Origin: Ancylobacter crimeensis
GTDB lineage: Bacteria > Pseudomonadota > Alphaproteobacteria > Rhizobiales > Xanthobacteraceae
Assembly: GCF_023016805.1 (NCBI RefSeq)
Contig: NZ_JALKCH010000001.1
Coordinates: forward strand, 372,001 to 436,000
DNA length: 64,000 nucleotides
Direction: 5' to 3'
The notes under the pieces were generated by a model that was not told where the DNA came from, made no database searches, and worked only from the letters and a program-made list of their open reading frames with translations. A program made the position numbers and the translations under genes. This document shows positions 46,798 through 57,045 of the stretch, piece after piece; position 1 is the first letter of the stretch, and the number at the start of each line of letters is the position of its first letter.

Positions 46798-49700
46798 ATG
46801 TCAGTCGCCGATGTCGGTTTCGTGCATCTGCACCTGCATTCCTCCTATTCCCTGCTTGAAGGCGCGCTGACCGTCACCAAGCTCGCCAAGCTGGCGGAAA
46901 AGGACCGCCAGCCCGCCATCGCGCTCACCGATACCGGCAATCTGTTCGGCGCGCTGGAATTTTCCGAGAAGATGTCGGGGGCCGGCATCCAGCCCATCCT
47001 CGGCTGCTCGCTGGGGATCGATTTCGGCGACCAGCAGCGCTCGCGTGCTCTCGCTCTGGCCGGCCTGCCGAAATTCGTGTTGCTCTCCGCCAGCGAGATC
47101 GGTTGGCGGAACCTGATGGCGCTGGTATCCCGATCCTATCTCGAGACGACGGACGGTGTCGAACCGCACCTCAAGGCGGAGTGGCTGGCGGAGGCGTCGG
47201 CTGGACTCATTGCACTGACTGGTGGTCCCACTGGACCGATCGACCGCGCCCTCGCGGCGGGTTCGGCCGACGTCGCGGAGGAGCGTCTTGCGACGCTGGA
47301 GGCGATCTTCGGAGGCCGCCTATATGTCGAGATCCAGCGCCACGGCGCCGCCGAGGAGCGGGCGGTGGAGGAGGACCTCATCGCGCTGGCCTACCGCCGC
47401 AGCCTGCCACTGGTCGCCACCAACGAACCCTTCTTTGCCGCCGAGGAGGATTACGAGGCCCACGATGCGCTCATTTCCATCGCGGAGGGACGCCTCGTTT
47501 CCGATCCGAACCGGCGCCAGCTCACGCCGCAACACCGCTTCCGCACCCGGGCCGAGATGGCGGCTCTCTTCGCGGACCTCCCGGAAGCCCTTGCCAATAC
47601 AGTCGAAATCGCGCGCCGTTGTGCCTATCGACCGCGCACGGTGAAGCCGATCCTGCCCCGTTTCACCCCGGATCGGGACGAGGCCGACGAGTTGCGCGCC
47701 CAGGCCGAAGAGGGCCTCGCCCGCCGCCTCGCCGTTCACGGTCCGGCGCCCGGCCTGAGCGCGAAGGACTATGAGGATCGCCTGGCCTTCGAGCTCAGCA
47801 TCATCGAGCGGATGAAGTTCCCCGGCTACTTCCTTATCGTGTCGGACTTCATCAAATGGGCGAAGGCGCAAGGGATTCCGGTCGGTCCGGGCCGCGGCTC
47901 GGGCGCCGGCTCGCTGGTAGCCTACTCGCTGACCATCACCGACCTCGACCCGTTGCGATTCGGCCTGCTGTTCGAGCGCTTCCTGAACCCGGAACGCGTG
48001 TCGATGCCGGATTTCGACATCGACTTTTGCCAGGACCGGCGCGACGAGGTGATCCGCTACGTGCAGGATCGCTATGGCAGCAATCAGGTCGCGCAGATCA
48101 TCACCTTCGGCACTCTGCAGGCCCGCGGCGTGCTGCGCGATGTCGGGCGCGTGCTGGAAATGCCCTATGGGCAGGTCGACAAACTCTGCAAGCTGGTGCC
48201 GCAGAACCCCGCCAATCCAGTAACGCTCGCCAAGGCGATCGAGGACGAACCTCGCCTTCAGGCCGAGCGCGATGCGACGCCCGTGGTAAAGCGAGCGTTC
48301 GACATTGCCGTGCGTCTGGAAGGGCTTAACCGGCATGCTTCAACCCATGCAGCAGGCGTCGTGATCGGCGATCGCCCGCTCTACCAGCTCGTGCCGCTCT
48401 ATCGCGATCCCCGCTCGCCGATGCTCGTCACCCAGTACAACATGAAATGGGTGGAGCAGGCGGGTCTGGTGAAGTTCGACTTCCTCGGCCTCAAGACGCT
48501 CACCGTCTTGCAGACCGCGGTGCGGCTCGTCGGTCAGCGGGGAATCGAGATCAACCTCTCCACAATCCCGCTCGACGACAAGAAGACCTACGACATGCTG
48601 ACCCGGGGTGAGACGGTCGGCGTGTTCCAGGTAGAAAGCGCCGGCATGCGGCGTGCGCTGGTCGACATGAAACCCGACCGGCTGGAGGACATCATCGCGC
48701 TGGTCGCGCTCTATCGGCCGGGCCCGATGGCCAACATCCCGGTCTATTGCGCCGTGAAGAACGGGCAGGAACAGGCCGTTTACGCTCACCCGGCCCTTGA
48801 GGAGAGCCTGAAGGAAACCTACGGCGTCATCATCTACCAGGAACAGGTGATGCAGATCGCTCAGACCCTGTCGGGTTATTCGCTCGGCGAGGCCGACTTG
48901 CTGCGCCGCGCCATGGGCAAGAAGATCCGTGCCGAGATGGACAAGCAGCGCGCCCGCTTCGTCGATGGCGCGGTGGAACGCGGGGTGCCGCAGGCGAAGG
49001 CGTCCGAGATCTTCGACCTGCTCGCCAAGTTCGCGGATTACGGATTCAACAAGAGCCACGCCGCCGCCTACGCGCTGGTTGCCTACCAGACCGCCTACAT
49101 GAAGGCGAACTATCCCAATGAGTTCATCGCCGCGTCGATGACCTACGACATGTCGAACACCGACAAGCTCGGCGAATTCCGGCAGGAAGCCCAGCGCCTC
49201 GGCATCGAGGTGGTGCCGCCTTCGGTTAATCGCTGCGGGCGCGAATTCCAGGTGGAGGGCGGCGCCATCTTCTATGCGCTGGCGGCGGTGAAGGGCGTGG
49301 GCGGGCTGGCGGTCGATGCCATCGTCGAGGCGCGGGGTTCCCGCCTGTTCCGCGATCTGGCGGATTTCGCCAATCGCATCAATGCGAAGGCGCTGAACAA
49401 GCGGACGTTGGAAAGCCTGGTCAATGCCGGTGCGCTGGATTGCATCGAGCCCAACCGGGCCCGTGCTTTCGTCGCAATCGATTCGATTCTCGGTCATGCC
49501 GCCAAGCGCGGGGCCGATGCTGCGGTGGGGCAGAACGACATGTTCGGCAGCGGCCCGGCCGCCGCCCATCTGCCGCTGCCCGATGTCATGCCTTGGCTGC
49601 CGGCCGACCGGCTGCAGAAGGAATATGACGCGATCGGCTTTTTCCTCACCGGTCATCCGCTGGATGACTACGCCAAGGCGCTGGAACGACTTCGGGTGCA

Positions 49701-50235
49701 GCGCTGGAGCGACTTCACCCGTGCGGTGAGGGCGGGCGCCTCGGCCGGGCGCCTCGCCGCCACGGTGGTGAGTCGGCAGGAGCGGCGAACCAAGACCGGC
49801 AACAAGATGGGCATTGTCGGCCTCTCCGATCCGTCCGGGCAGTTCGAGGCGGTGATCTTTTCCGAAGGGCTTGCCCATTTCCGCGAGGTGCTGGAGCCGG
49901 GAACCGCTCTTCTCCTGCACGTCGCCGCCGAGTTGCAGGGCGAGGATGTGCGGGCGCGAATCCAGACCGCCGAGCCGCTCGATGCGGCGGCTTCCAAGAT
50001 GCAGAAGGGTCTGCGCATCTTCCTGCGCTCGCCCGATCCGCTGGAGAGCCTCGCGACCCGGCTCACGCCGCTCGCCGGCGGTCGCGGCGACGGCGAGGTG
50101 GCTTTCGTCGTGCTCGTCGGCGACAAGGGGGGAACCGAGGTCGAGATCAAGCTGCCGGGCCGTTTTGCACTGTCTCCGCAGATCGCCGGGGCGCTGAAGG
50201 CGGTGCCGGGCGTGGTGCAGGTCGAGGCACACTGA
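46798..50235 (+). CDS. dnaE: DNA polymerase III subunit alpha (DnaE1)
   Basis: A 1145-residue replicative polymerase. The N-terminal PHP domain begins FVHLHLHSSYSLLEGAL, the polymerase aspartates lie in SMPDFDIDFCQDRR near residue 405, and the middle includes RHASTHAAGVVI and KKIRAEMDKQRARF. The OB-fold region is near 990-1060. Length and position downstream of lolD point to DnaE1, not the SOS polymerase DnaE2. GAGAGGAGAGG precedes the ATG at 46798. It lies 132 bases after the small ORF with LexA boxes and might share its transcript. Confidence 0.95.
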   Translation: MSVADVGFVHLHLHSSYSLLEGALTVTKLAKLAEKDRQPAIALTDTGNLFGALEFSEKMSGAGIQPILGCSLGIDFGDQQRSRALALAGLPKFVLLSASEIGWRNLMALVSRSYLETTDGVEPHLKAEWLAEASAGLIALTGGPTGPIDRALAAGSADVAEERLATLEAIFGGRLYVEIQRHGAAEERAVEEDLIALAYRRSLPLVATNEPFFAAEEDYEAHDALISIAEGRLVSDPNRRQLTPQHRFRTRAEMAALFADLPEALANTVEIARRCAYRPRTVKPILPRFTPDRDEADELRAQAEEGLARRLAVHGPAPGLSAKDYEDRLAFELSIIERMKFPGYFLIVSDFIKWAKAQGIPVGPGRGSGAGSLVAYSLTITDLDPLRFGLLFERFLNPERVSMPDFDIDFCQDRRDEVIRYVQDRYGSNQVAQIITFGTLQARGVLRDVGRVLEMPYGQVDKLCKLVPQNPANPVTLAKAIEDEPRLQAERDATPVVKRAFDIAVRLEGLNRHASTHAAGVVIGDRPLYQLVPLYRDPRSPMLVTQYNMKWVEQAGLVKFDFLGLKTLTVLQTAVRLVGQRGIEINLSTIPLDDKKTYDMLTRGETVGVFQVESAGMRRALVDMKPDRLEDIIALVALYRPGPMANIPVYCAVKNGQEQAVYAHPALEESLKETYGVIIYQEQVMQIAQTLSGYSLGEADLLRRAMGKKIRAEMDKQRARFVDGAVERGVPQAKASEIFDLLAKFADYGFNKSHAAAYALVAYQTAYMKANYPNEFIAASMTYDMSNTDKLGEFRQEAQRLGIEVVPPSVNRCGREFQVEGGAIFYALAAVKGVGGLAVDAIVEARGSRLFRDLADFANRINAKALNKRTLESLVNAGALDCIEPNRARAFVAIDSILGHAAKRGADAAVGQNDMFGSGPAAAHLPLPDVMPWLPADRLQKEYDAIGFFLTGHPLDDYAKALERLRVQRWSDFTRAVRAGASAGRLAATVVSRQERRTKTGNKMGIVGLSDPSGQFEAVIFSEGLAHFREVLEPGTALLLHVAAELQGEDVRARIQTAEPLDAAASKMQKGLRIFLRSPDPLESLATRLTPLAGGRGDGEVAFVVLVGDKGGTEVEIKLPGRFALSPQIAGALKAVPGVVQVEAH

Positions 50236-50278
50236 GCGCGCGCGCTGGTCCGCCGTCTCGGGCGGGGCAGGCTTCGAC

Positions 50279-50307
50279 TTGCGCCGGGCGGGCATGTCCC
50301 TTATAAG
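50279..50307 (+). promoter_or_regulatory. Candidate sigma-70 promoter of rpsB-tsf
   Basis: TTGCGC (50279-50284) is spaced 17 bases from TATAAG (50302-50307), a five-of-six -10 match. The start would be near 50314, giving a leader of about 140 bases before rpsB, a plausible site for S2 autoregulation. Confidence 0.6.
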
Positions 50308-50455
50308 CCGCGCCATTCCGCACGCGGACCGCGTGCCGGCATCCTTTTCCCATGGCTGAACCAGCCGGGATCAGCGGGCCGGCTCACCCGGTGCCGGACC
50401 GGCATTTCCGCCGGCCGGCCACGTCCGCGGAGGCTCAACCGGACGAGACACGACA

Positions 50456-51454
50456 ATGGCACTCCCCGATTTCACCATGCGCCAGCTTCTTGAAGCCGGC
50501 GTGCACTTCGGTCACCAGTCGCACCGCTGGAACCCGAAGATGGCGCCCTATATCTTCGGCGTTCGCAACAACATCCACATCCTGGACCTCGCCCAGACCG
50601 TGCCGTCGCTGCACCGCGCGCTCCAGGCGGTCTCCGACACCGTGGCCCGTGGCGGCCGCGTGCTGTTCGTCGGCACCAAGCGTCAGGCGGCCGATGCCGT
50701 TGCGGACGCGGCGAAGCGTTCGGCCCAGTACTACGTCAACTCCCGCTGGCTCGGCGGCATGCTGACCAACTGGAAGACCATTTCCCACTCCATCGCCCGC
50801 CTGAAGAAGCTCGAAGAGCTGCTCGGCGCCGGCGAAGGCGTCGGCTACACCAAGAAGGAGCGCCTGACGCTCCAGCGCGAGCGCGAGAAGCTCGACCGCG
50901 CTCTGGGCGGTATCCGCGACATGGGCGGCCTGCCGGACCTGCTCTTCGTGATCGACACCAATAAGGAAGACCTCGCGGTCGCCGAGGCGCGTCGCCTGGG
51001 TATCCCGGTCGCCGCCATTCTCGACACCAATTGCGATCCGGACGGGATCGCCTTCCCGGTGCCGGGCAATGACGACGCCGGCCGTGCGATCAACCTGTAT
51101 TGCGACCTCGTCGCGCGCGCCGCGATCGACGGCATCGGCCGCGCCCAGGGCGATCTCGGCATCGATCTCGGCGAAGCGGACGCTCCGCTGGTCGAGGATC
51201 TGCCCTCCGAGTCGCTGTGGCAGAGCTTCGAGCCCCTCTCGGGCCCGCGCGGCATTGCCGACGACCTGAAGAAGCTGACCGGCGTGTCCCCGGCCATCGA
51301 GAAGAAGCTGACCGATCTCGGCATCTTCCACTTCTCGCAGATCGCTTCCCTCGACCCGCAGGACGCCCAGCGTCTCGGCGAGGAAGTCGGCCTGCCGGGT
51401 CGCGTGGATGGCTGGATCGCCCAGGCGAAGGAACTCACCGCCGAGGTCGAGTGA
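50456..51454 (+). CDS. rpsB: 30S ribosomal protein S2 with C-terminal extension
   Basis: A 332-residue S2 protein, about 90 residues longer than the 241 residues in Escherichia coli. The core starts [20 protein letters not shown] and contains [12 protein letters not shown] and [17 protein letters not shown]. The extension (about 255-332) contains [17 protein letters not shown] and [11 protein letters not shown], a helix-hairpin-helix-like module also found attached to other alphaproteobacterial proteins. It is the first gene of rpsB-tsf-pyrH-frr. The ribosome binding site is weak. Confidence 0.96.
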   Translation: MALPDFTMRQLLEAGVHFGHQSHRWNPKMAPYIFGVRNNIHILDLAQTVPSLHRALQAVSDTVARGGRVLFVGTKRQAADAVADAAKRSAQYYVNSRWLGGMLTNWKTISHSIARLKKLEELLGAGEGVGYTKKERLTLQREREKLDRALGGIRDMGGLPDLLFVIDTNKEDLAVAEARRLGIPVAAILDTNCDPDGIAFPVPGNDDAGRAINLYCDLVARAAIDGIGRAQGDLGIDLGEADAPLVEDLPSESLWQSFEPLSGPRGIADDLKKLTGVSPAIEKKLTDLGIFHFSQIASLDPQDAQRLGEEVGLPGRVDGWIAQAKELTAEVE

Positions 51455-51502
51455 TCTCCGCACTTCGGTGCCGCCGGCCCGTAACGGGCCGACATTGAAC
51501 AC

Positions 51503-51539
51503 GCACGGCCGGCCCGGAAAACCCTCCGGCCGGCCGTGC
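51503..51539 (+). terminator. Hairpin (attenuator-like) between rpsB and tsf
   Basis: GCACGGCCGGCC (51503-51514) and GGCCGGCCGTGC (51528-51539) form a perfect 12-pair GC stem with a 13-base loop. No T-run follows. Partial termination or mRNA processing between rpsB and tsf is known in other bacteria, so an attenuator role is plausible. Confidence 0.55.
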
Positions 51540-51577
51540 CGTCAAATGACATATGCAATTCGTGCGAGGAACGTGAC

Positions 51578-52501
51578 ATGGCCAACATCACCGCGGGCAT
51601 GGTGAAAGAGCTCCGCGACAAGACCGGCGCGGGCATGATGGACTGCAAGGCTGCGCTCGGCGAAGTCGATGGCGACATCGAGGCCGCCATCGACTGGCTC
51701 CGCAAGAAGGGCCTTGCCAAGGCCGCCAAGAAGGCCGGCCGGGTCGCCGCCGAAGGCCTGATCGGCCTCAATGCGGCCGGCACGAAGGGTGTGGTCGTCG
51801 AGGTGAATTCGGAGACCGACTTCGTCGCCCGCAACGACCAGTTCCAGGGCCTGGTGCGCGGCATCGCCGCTGTGGCGCTCGAGGCCGGCGATGATGTCGA
51901 GGCCATCAAGGCCGCGGCGTTCCCCGGTGGCGGCACGGTTGCCGAAGCCATCTCCTCGACCATCGCCACCATCGGCGAGAACATGAACCTGCGTCGCGCC
52001 AAGCTGCTGCAGGTTCAGCAGGGCATCGTCGGTTCCTATCTCCACAGCTCGGTGGGCGAAGGCCTCGGCAAGATCGGCGTGCTGGTCGCGCTCGAATCGA
52101 CCGGCAATGCGGATGAACTCGCCGCTCTCGGCCGCCAGGTCGCCATGCACATCGCTGCGGCCAACCCGCAGGCGCTGGACGCCGCAGGCGTTGACGCCGA
52201 CGTCGTCGCGCGCGAGCGCGAGGTTCTGGCCGACAAGGCCCGCGCCTCCGGCAAGCCGGCGAACGTGGTCGAGAAGATTGTCGAGAGCGGCCTGAAGACC
52301 TTCTTCAAGGAAGTCACGCTGCTCGATCAGGCGTTCGTTCATGAGCCTTCCAAGACGGTGGCTCAGGCCGTCAAGGAGAGCGAAGGCAAGGTGGGTGGTC
52401 CCATCCGCATCGCCGGTTTCGTGCGTTTCGCGCTCGGCGAGGGCGTTGAGAAGCAGGAGAGCGACTTCGCCGCCGAAGTCGCCGCCGCGGCAGGCCATTG
52501 A
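51578..52501 (+). CDS. tsf: Elongation factor Ts
   Basis: A 307-residue guanine-nucleotide exchange factor for EF-Tu. The N-terminal UBA-like domain reads [20 protein letters not shown], the core has the [14 protein letters not shown] motif near residue 70, and the remaining dimerisation domain is complete. The ATG at 51578 is preceded by AGGA; the longer upstream frame is not family-like. It is 123 bases after rpsB with a stem-loop in between. Confidence 0.97.
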   Translation: MANITAGMVKELRDKTGAGMMDCKAALGEVDGDIEAAIDWLRKKGLAKAAKKAGRVAAEGLIGLNAAGTKGVVVEVNSETDFVARNDQFQGLVRGIAAVALEAGDDVEAIKAAAFPGGGTVAEAISSTIATIGENMNLRRAKLLQVQQGIVGSYLHSSVGEGLGKIGVLVALESTGNADELAALGRQVAMHIAAANPQALDAAGVDADVVAREREVLADKARASGKPANVVEKIVESGLKTFFKEVTLLDQAFVHEPSKTVAQAVKESEGKVGGPIRIAGFVRFALGEGVEKQESDFAAEVAAAAGH

Positions 52502-52625
52502 TATTGCGTGGATAAGCGCGCCGGATGACTCAACGAGGGTCGCCGGCGTGCTCTATTCTGCTGCGGTGCAGCGCGGAGCTCGCGGGTCGGGCTCCTTTCG
52601 CGATGTCGGCTGAACGAGGGGCAGT

Positions 52626-53354
52626 ATGACGCAATCCGGGGACGATCTGGCTTACAGGCGCGTGCTGGTGAAGGTGTCCGGCGAAGCGCTGATGGGCGAC
52701 GAGCCCTTCGGCCTGCACTGGCCCACCGTCGCTGCCATCGCCCGAGATCTCGTCGAGGCGCGCGCTACCGGTGCACAGGTTGCTGTCGTCGTCGGAGGGG
52801 GCAACATCCTGCGCGGCGCTCGGGTGGCCGGTGACGGGCTGGATCGCGCAACGGCCGATCATATGGGCATGCTCGCCACTGCGATGAATGCGTTGGCCTT
52901 GGAAAAGGCAATCGAAGCTGCCGGCAGTCCGGCCCGCACGCTCTGCGCCGTTCCCATGCCGACCATCTGCGAATCCTATGCTCGCCAGCCAGCGCTGAAG
53001 CACCTGTCGCGCGAGCGCATCGTCGTACTCGCCGGTGGCACGGGCAATCCGTATTTCACCACCGATACGGGCGCCGTGCTGCGCGCCGCGGAGCTCGGCT
53101 GCGACGCGGTGATGAAGGCGACGAATGTCGACGGCGTATACACCGCAGATCCCAAGAAGGATCCGAATGCGAAGCGCTATGATCGGCTGACCCATGACGA
53201 GGCTCTTGCCAAAGACCTCAAGGTTATGGACGCGGCCGCCTTCGCGCTTGCCCGCGAGGCCCGCTTGCCGATAATCGTTTTCTCGATCCGCGAGCCCGGC
53301 GCAATTGCTTCAGCCATCCGCGGCGAGGGTCGGGCGACCGTTGTCGCACCTTGA
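52626..53354 (+). CDS. pyrH: UMP kinase
   Basis: A 242-residue amino-acid-kinase-fold UMP kinase. Visible are [12 protein letters not shown] near residue 14, [11 protein letters not shown] near 55, [15 protein letters not shown] near 77, and [15 protein letters not shown] near 139, with [17 protein letters not shown] for nucleotide binding. It makes UDP from UMP and ATP, starting UTP and CTP supply, including for UDP-sugars. GAGGGG lies five bases before the ATG. The 124 bases after tsf contain no gene. Confidence 0.96.
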   Translation: MTQSGDDLAYRRVLVKVSGEALMGDEPFGLHWPTVAAIARDLVEARATGAQVAVVVGGGNILRGARVAGDGLDRATADHMGMLATAMNALALEKAIEAAGSPARTLCAVPMPTICESYARQPALKHLSRERIVVLAGGTGNPYFTTDTGAVLRAAELGCDAVMKATNVDGVYTADPKKDPNAKRYDRLTHDEALAKDLKVMDAAAFALAREARLPIIVFSIREPGAIASAIRGEGRATVVAP

Positions 53355-53405
53355 GACTCGCCACCGGATTTTCCGACAGGGCCAACCGATAAGAACGAGG
53401 GCGAT

Positions 53406-53969
53406 ATGACCGACGGTCCGATCGACGTTGCCGATATCAAGCGCCGCATGCAGGGTGCGATCGGCGTGCTCAAACACGAACTGGGCGGGCTGCGCACGGG
53501 CCGCGCCTCGGCGAGTCTGCTGGAGCCGATCCAGGTAGATGCCTATGGCTCGCACATGCCGCTCAATCAGGTCGCCTCGGTGAACGTGCCCGAGCCGCGG
53601 CTTCTTTCCGTGCAGGTCTGGGACCGCGGAATGGTGAGCGCCGTCGAGAAGGCGATTCGCGATTCGAATCTCGGCCTCAATCCGCAGACCGAAGGTCAGG
53701 TGATCCGGGTCCGCATTCCCGAGCTCACGCAGGAGCGCCGCCAGGAACTGGTCAAGGTCGCCCACAAATATGCCGAGGCCGCGCGCGTCTCGGTCCGCCA
53801 CGTGCGTCGCGACGGTCTCGATTCATTGAAGAAGGCCGAAAAAGACGGCGAAATGAGTTCGGACGACCTCGACCGACTGGCTGATCAGGTGCAGAAGGCG
53901 ACGGATTCCTCGATTGGCGAAATCGACCAGGTGCTTGCCGGCAAGGAAAAGGAAATCCTGGCGGTCTGA
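53406..53969 (+). CDS. frr: Ribosome recycling factor
   Basis: A 187-residue two-domain factor that, with EF-G, splits post-termination ribosomes. Typical parts are [19 protein letters not shown] near residue 22, [15 protein letters not shown] near 64, and the C-terminal [17 protein letters not shown] helix. The GAGGG site precedes its ATG. Position after pyrH is the usual bacterial order. Confidence 0.96.
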   Translation: MTDGPIDVADIKRRMQGAIGVLKHELGGLRTGRASASLLEPIQVDAYGSHMPLNQVASVNVPEPRLLSVQVWDRGMVSAVEKAIRDSNLGLNPQTEGQVIRVRIPELTQERRQELVKVAHKYAEAARVSVRHVRRDGLDSLKKAEKDGEMSSDDLDRLADQVQKATDSSIGEIDQVLAGKEKEILAV

Positions 53970-53987
53970 GGCGGGCATCGAACGAGG

Positions 53988-54794
53988 ATGGGGACGGGGG
54001 TCTCCGGCGAGATGGCGAAGGGCGAAGCGCCACACGGCGTGCATCTGGAAGAGGCAGCGCCCGAGGCCACGGGCGTGGCACTGCCGCGCCCCCGCCATGT
54101 CGCCATCATCATGGATGGCAATGGCCGTTGGGCGAAGTCCCGCGGCCTGCCGCGTTTCGAGGGCCACCGTCGCGGCGTCGAAGCCGTTCGCCGCGCCGTG
54201 CGTGCAGCGGAGGAGCTCGGCATCGAGGCGCTGACCATCTACAGCTTCTCCAGCGAGAACTGGTCGCGGCCGATGGCCGAGATCGCGGATCTCATGGGCC
54301 TGCTGAAGCGGTTTATCCGCAACGATCTTGCGACCCTTCATAAGCAGAATGTCCAGGTGCGCGTTATCGGCGAGCGCCCCGCGCGCGTGCCTGACATCGC
54401 GCTGTTACTGGACGAGGCCGTGCAGCTCACCCGCAACAATACGGGTATCAAGCTGGTGGTTGCGTTCAATTACGGCGCGCAGAACGAGATTGCCCGAGCC
54501 GTTCAGCGCCTTGCGGCAGAGGTGAGAGACGGCCGGCTGGCGCCAGAGGCCATCACGCCGGAGCTGATCGGCGGAGCTCTGGATACTGCGGGGCTGCCTC
54601 CGCTCGATCTCGTCATCCGCACCAGTGGAGAGCAGCGGCTCTCGAACTTCCTGCTGTGGCAGGCGGCTTATTCAGAGCTCGTCTTCCTGCCGGTGCTCTG
54701 GCCGGATTTCGACCGGGGCTGGCTTGAACAGGCACTGGTCGAATATGGTCGTCGCGAACGTCGCTTCGGCGGCCTTCTTGCTCCGGGGCACTAG
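53988..54794 (+). CDS. uppS: Undecaprenyl diphosphate synthase
   Basis: A 268-residue cis-prenyltransferase. The catalytic aspartate D43 lies in [11 protein letters not shown], with [15 protein letters not shown] and [11 protein letters not shown] after it, and the C-terminal [19 protein letters not shown] and [13 protein letters not shown] signatures. It builds C55-PP, the lipid carrier for peptidoglycan and for the polysaccharide repeat units of this window. The N-terminal 36 residues vary, so the ATG at 54012 could be the real start. Its 3' end overlaps the cdsA start. Confidence 0.95.
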   Translation: MGTGVSGEMAKGEAPHGVHLEEAAPEATGVALPRPRHVAIIMDGNGRWAKSRGLPRFEGHRRGVEAVRRAVRAAEELGIEALTIYSFSSENWSRPMAEIADLMGLLKRFIRNDLATLHKQNVQVRVIGERPARVPDIALLLDEAVQLTRNNTGIKLVVAFNYGAQNEIARAVQRLAAEVRDGRLAPEAITPELIGGALDTAGLPPLDLVIRTSGEQRLSNFLLWQAAYSELVFLPVLWPDFDRGWLEQALVEYGRRERRFGGLLAPGH

Positions 54795-55605
54795 AGTCTT
54801 GCCCCTCGGAAAGGACTTCCTGCCCCGGCTTGCATCCGCCCTCGTGCTGGCACCGCTTGCGCTGCTTGCGGCCTCGCTGGGTGGCTGGTTGTTCGCATGC
54901 TTCCTCGGTCTTGCGGCGCTGCTCATTCTCTGGGAATGGACGGTGATGACATCGACGCAGCCGAAAATCGTGCTGCTCAGTATCGGCGGAGTCGCCCTGG
55001 TCGCCGCGACGATATTGACGCTATACCATGGTGCCTTGCCCGGCACGCTTCCGGTGATTGCCGCCGCTCTTCTTTTCACGCTTCTCGGCCGGCCGAGGTG
55101 CTGGGTCGGGGCAGGGGTAATCTACGCCGCCGCCGCAGTCGTGCCTGCGGTAGCGCTGCGGGAGGGGGAAGGGGGCGGCGCTGCGCTGCTGTGGCTCTTC
55201 GCGCTGGTCTGGGGCACCGACATCGGAGCCTATTTCTGCGGTCGCCTGATGGGTGGCCCCAAGCTCTGGCCGCGGATCAGCCCAAACAAGACATGGTCGG
55301 GCGCCATCGGCGGCGCATTGATCGGCACGGCAGCTGGCCTGCTGTCGCTTGTTGCCGCGGGTTGGGCGCCGGGCATCGGACTTGGCGCTACCACCCTGGC
55401 GGCAAGCATTGCCAGCCAATGCGGCGACCTGTTCGAATCGGCCATGAAGCGGCGTTTCGGATGCAAGGATTCGAGCGCGCTGATTCCCGGCCATGGTGGT
55501 CTCATGGATCGCCTCGACGGCTTCGTCGCCGCGGCGCTCGTGGGGCTGCTCGTCGGGCTTGTGCGCGACCCCGGAGCCGTGGCCCATGGTTTGCTGGGTT
55601 TCTGA
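54745..55605 (+). CDS. cdsA: Phosphatidate cytidylyltransferase
   Basis: A 286-residue membrane protein with about eight spans. The CDP-diglyceride synthase signature is complete: S-x-M-K-R ... K-D ... [11 protein letters not shown], seen as [16 protein letters not shown] and [11 protein letters not shown] near residues 231-258. It makes CDP-diacylglycerol from phosphatidate and CTP for phospholipid synthesis. The start is uncertain: ATG 54745 overlaps uppS by 50 bases, and a TTG at 54799 just after the uppS stop would shorten it by 18 residues. Confidence 0.93.
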   Translation: MVVANVASAAFLLRGTRVLPLGKDFLPRLASALVLAPLALLAASLGGWLFACFLGLAALLILWEWTVMTSTQPKIVLLSIGGVALVAATILTLYHGALPGTLPVIAAALLFTLLGRPRCWVGAGVIYAAAAVVPAVALREGEGGGAALLWLFALVWGTDIGAYFCGRLMGGPKLWPRISPNKTWSGAIGGALIGTAAGLLSLVAAGWAPGIGLGATTLAASIASQCGDLFESAMKRRFGCKDSSALIPGHGGLMDRLDGFVAAALVGLLVGLVRDPGAVAHGLLGF

Positions 55606-55712
55606 GGGCGATGGGAAGCAGGCAGGCGGGGAAATGAGCGCATCTTCGCCGCAAAGTCGCCTTAAGCCACCTGCCGTTACGCAGCGCACCCTCGGGTGAA
55701 AGGAAGGACGCA

Positions 55713-56858
55713 ATGGATCTTCTCATTTCCGCCGGTGATCACCTGCGCTGGGTGCTCGGCTATGTCGTCCCCTTCCTGTTCGTCCTGACCATCGTGGTGT
55801 TTTTTCACGAGTTCGGCCATTTCTGGGTCGCGCGGCGTGCCGGCGTGAGGGTCGTCGCCTTTTCCCTGGGCTTCGGGCCGGAGATCGCGGGATTCTACGA
55901 TCGGCATGGGACGCGGTGGCGACTGTCGGCCATTCCGCTTGGCGGCTATGTGAAGTTCCACGGCGATGAGAACGCCGCGTCCGCGCCCGATCGTGAGGCC
56001 ATTGCGCGGATGAGCGCCGAGGACCGTGAGGGCAGCTTTTTCCACAAGTCGGTCGGCGCCCGCGCTGCCATCGTGGCGGCCGGGCCGATCGCCAATTTCA
56101 TTCTTGCCATCGTCATCTTCGCGACGCTCTTCATGACGGTTGGTCGTCAGGTCATGACGCCCGTGGTCGATTCCGTGCAGGCGGGCAGCGCCGCGGAGCG
56201 CGCCGGCTTCCAGCCCCACGATGTTATTATCTCCATCGATGGCACGCCGATCGAATCCTTCGGTGACATGCAGCGAATCGTCAGCGGGGCGGCGGGGCAG
56301 TCGCTGGCCATCGTCGTGCGGCGTGCGGATGCAGACGTCGCCCTGAATGCCGTCCCGGAACGCCGGGAGATGAAGGATACGTTCGGAAGCACCCATGCGA
56401 TCGGCGTTCTCGGCATTTCCCGTTCGGCCGATGCCGCAAGCGTCGTGACCCGTCGCTACGGGCCGGTCGAGGCGGTCGGCATGGCGGTGAAGGAAGTCTG
56501 GTTCGTCATTGACCGCACTTTCAGCTATCTGGGTGGCGTGGTGAGCGGGCGCGAGTCGCCGGATCAGCTTGGCGGGCCGATCCGGATTGCCCAGGTTTCG
56601 GGACAGGTCGCCACGTTCGGCTTCGCGGCATTGCTGCAACTGGCCGCAGTGCTGTCGGTCTCGATCGGACTCCTTAACCTCTTTCCGATACCGTTGCTCG
56701 ACGGCGGGCACTTGGTTTTCTATGCGGTTGAGGCGCTGCGCGGCCGTCCGCTCAGCGAGCGGGCCCAAGAGGTCGGGTTCCGCATCGGTCTAGCTTTCGT
56801 GCTGATGCTCATGCTGTTTGCGACGTTCAACGATATCCTTAATATTTCAAGGTCTTGA
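55713..56858 (+). CDS. rseP: Site-2 protease, RseP family
   Basis: A 381-residue intramembrane zinc metalloprotease. The HExxH motif is H32-E33-F-G-H36 in the first span, the PDZ domain (about 145-225) includes GFQPHDVIISIDG, and the third zinc ligand lies in NLFPIPLLDGGHL near residue 329. It cleaves membrane anti-sigma factors and remnant signal peptides. AAGGAAGG precedes the ATG. In many Rhizobiales dxr lies between cdsA and rseP, but here only about 107 bases do (see findings). Confidence 0.94.
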   Translation: MDLLISAGDHLRWVLGYVVPFLFVLTIVVFFHEFGHFWVARRAGVRVVAFSLGFGPEIAGFYDRHGTRWRLSAIPLGGYVKFHGDENAASAPDREAIARMSAEDREGSFFHKSVGARAAIVAAGPIANFILAIVIFATLFMTVGRQVMTPVVDSVQAGSAAERAGFQPHDVIISIDGTPIESFGDMQRIVSGAAGQSLAIVVRRADADVALNAVPERREMKDTFGSTHAIGVLGISRSADAASVVTRRYGPVEAVGMAVKEVWFVIDRTFSYLGGVVSGRESPDQLGGPIRIAQVSGQVATFGFAALLQLAAVLSVSIGLLNLFPIPLLDGGHLVFYAVEALRGRPLSERAQEVGFRIGLAFVLMLMLFATFNDILNISRS

Positions 56859-57045
56859 GCGGCGAAAACGGAAGGCGTTGCGCGATGGCAACGCCGCTTT
56901 GGAAAAGGGTGAATCGGGATGCGGGCTCGGTTTGCAGGTGCAGCGAAAGTCTGTACAACAACCCCGCAGGGTGAGACTCCGCGTGCATTCGCGTTCCCGT
57001 GTGAATGTGTCTGGGCGTCAGAACAACGGTAAGGTTGCGCACCAC

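Noticed and set aside
46798..50235. Calling dnaE the SOS polymerase dnaE2 because of the LexA boxes
   Set aside because: Length, the lolD-dnaE order and absence of imuA/imuB nearby fit DnaE1; the boxes are closer to the small ORF.
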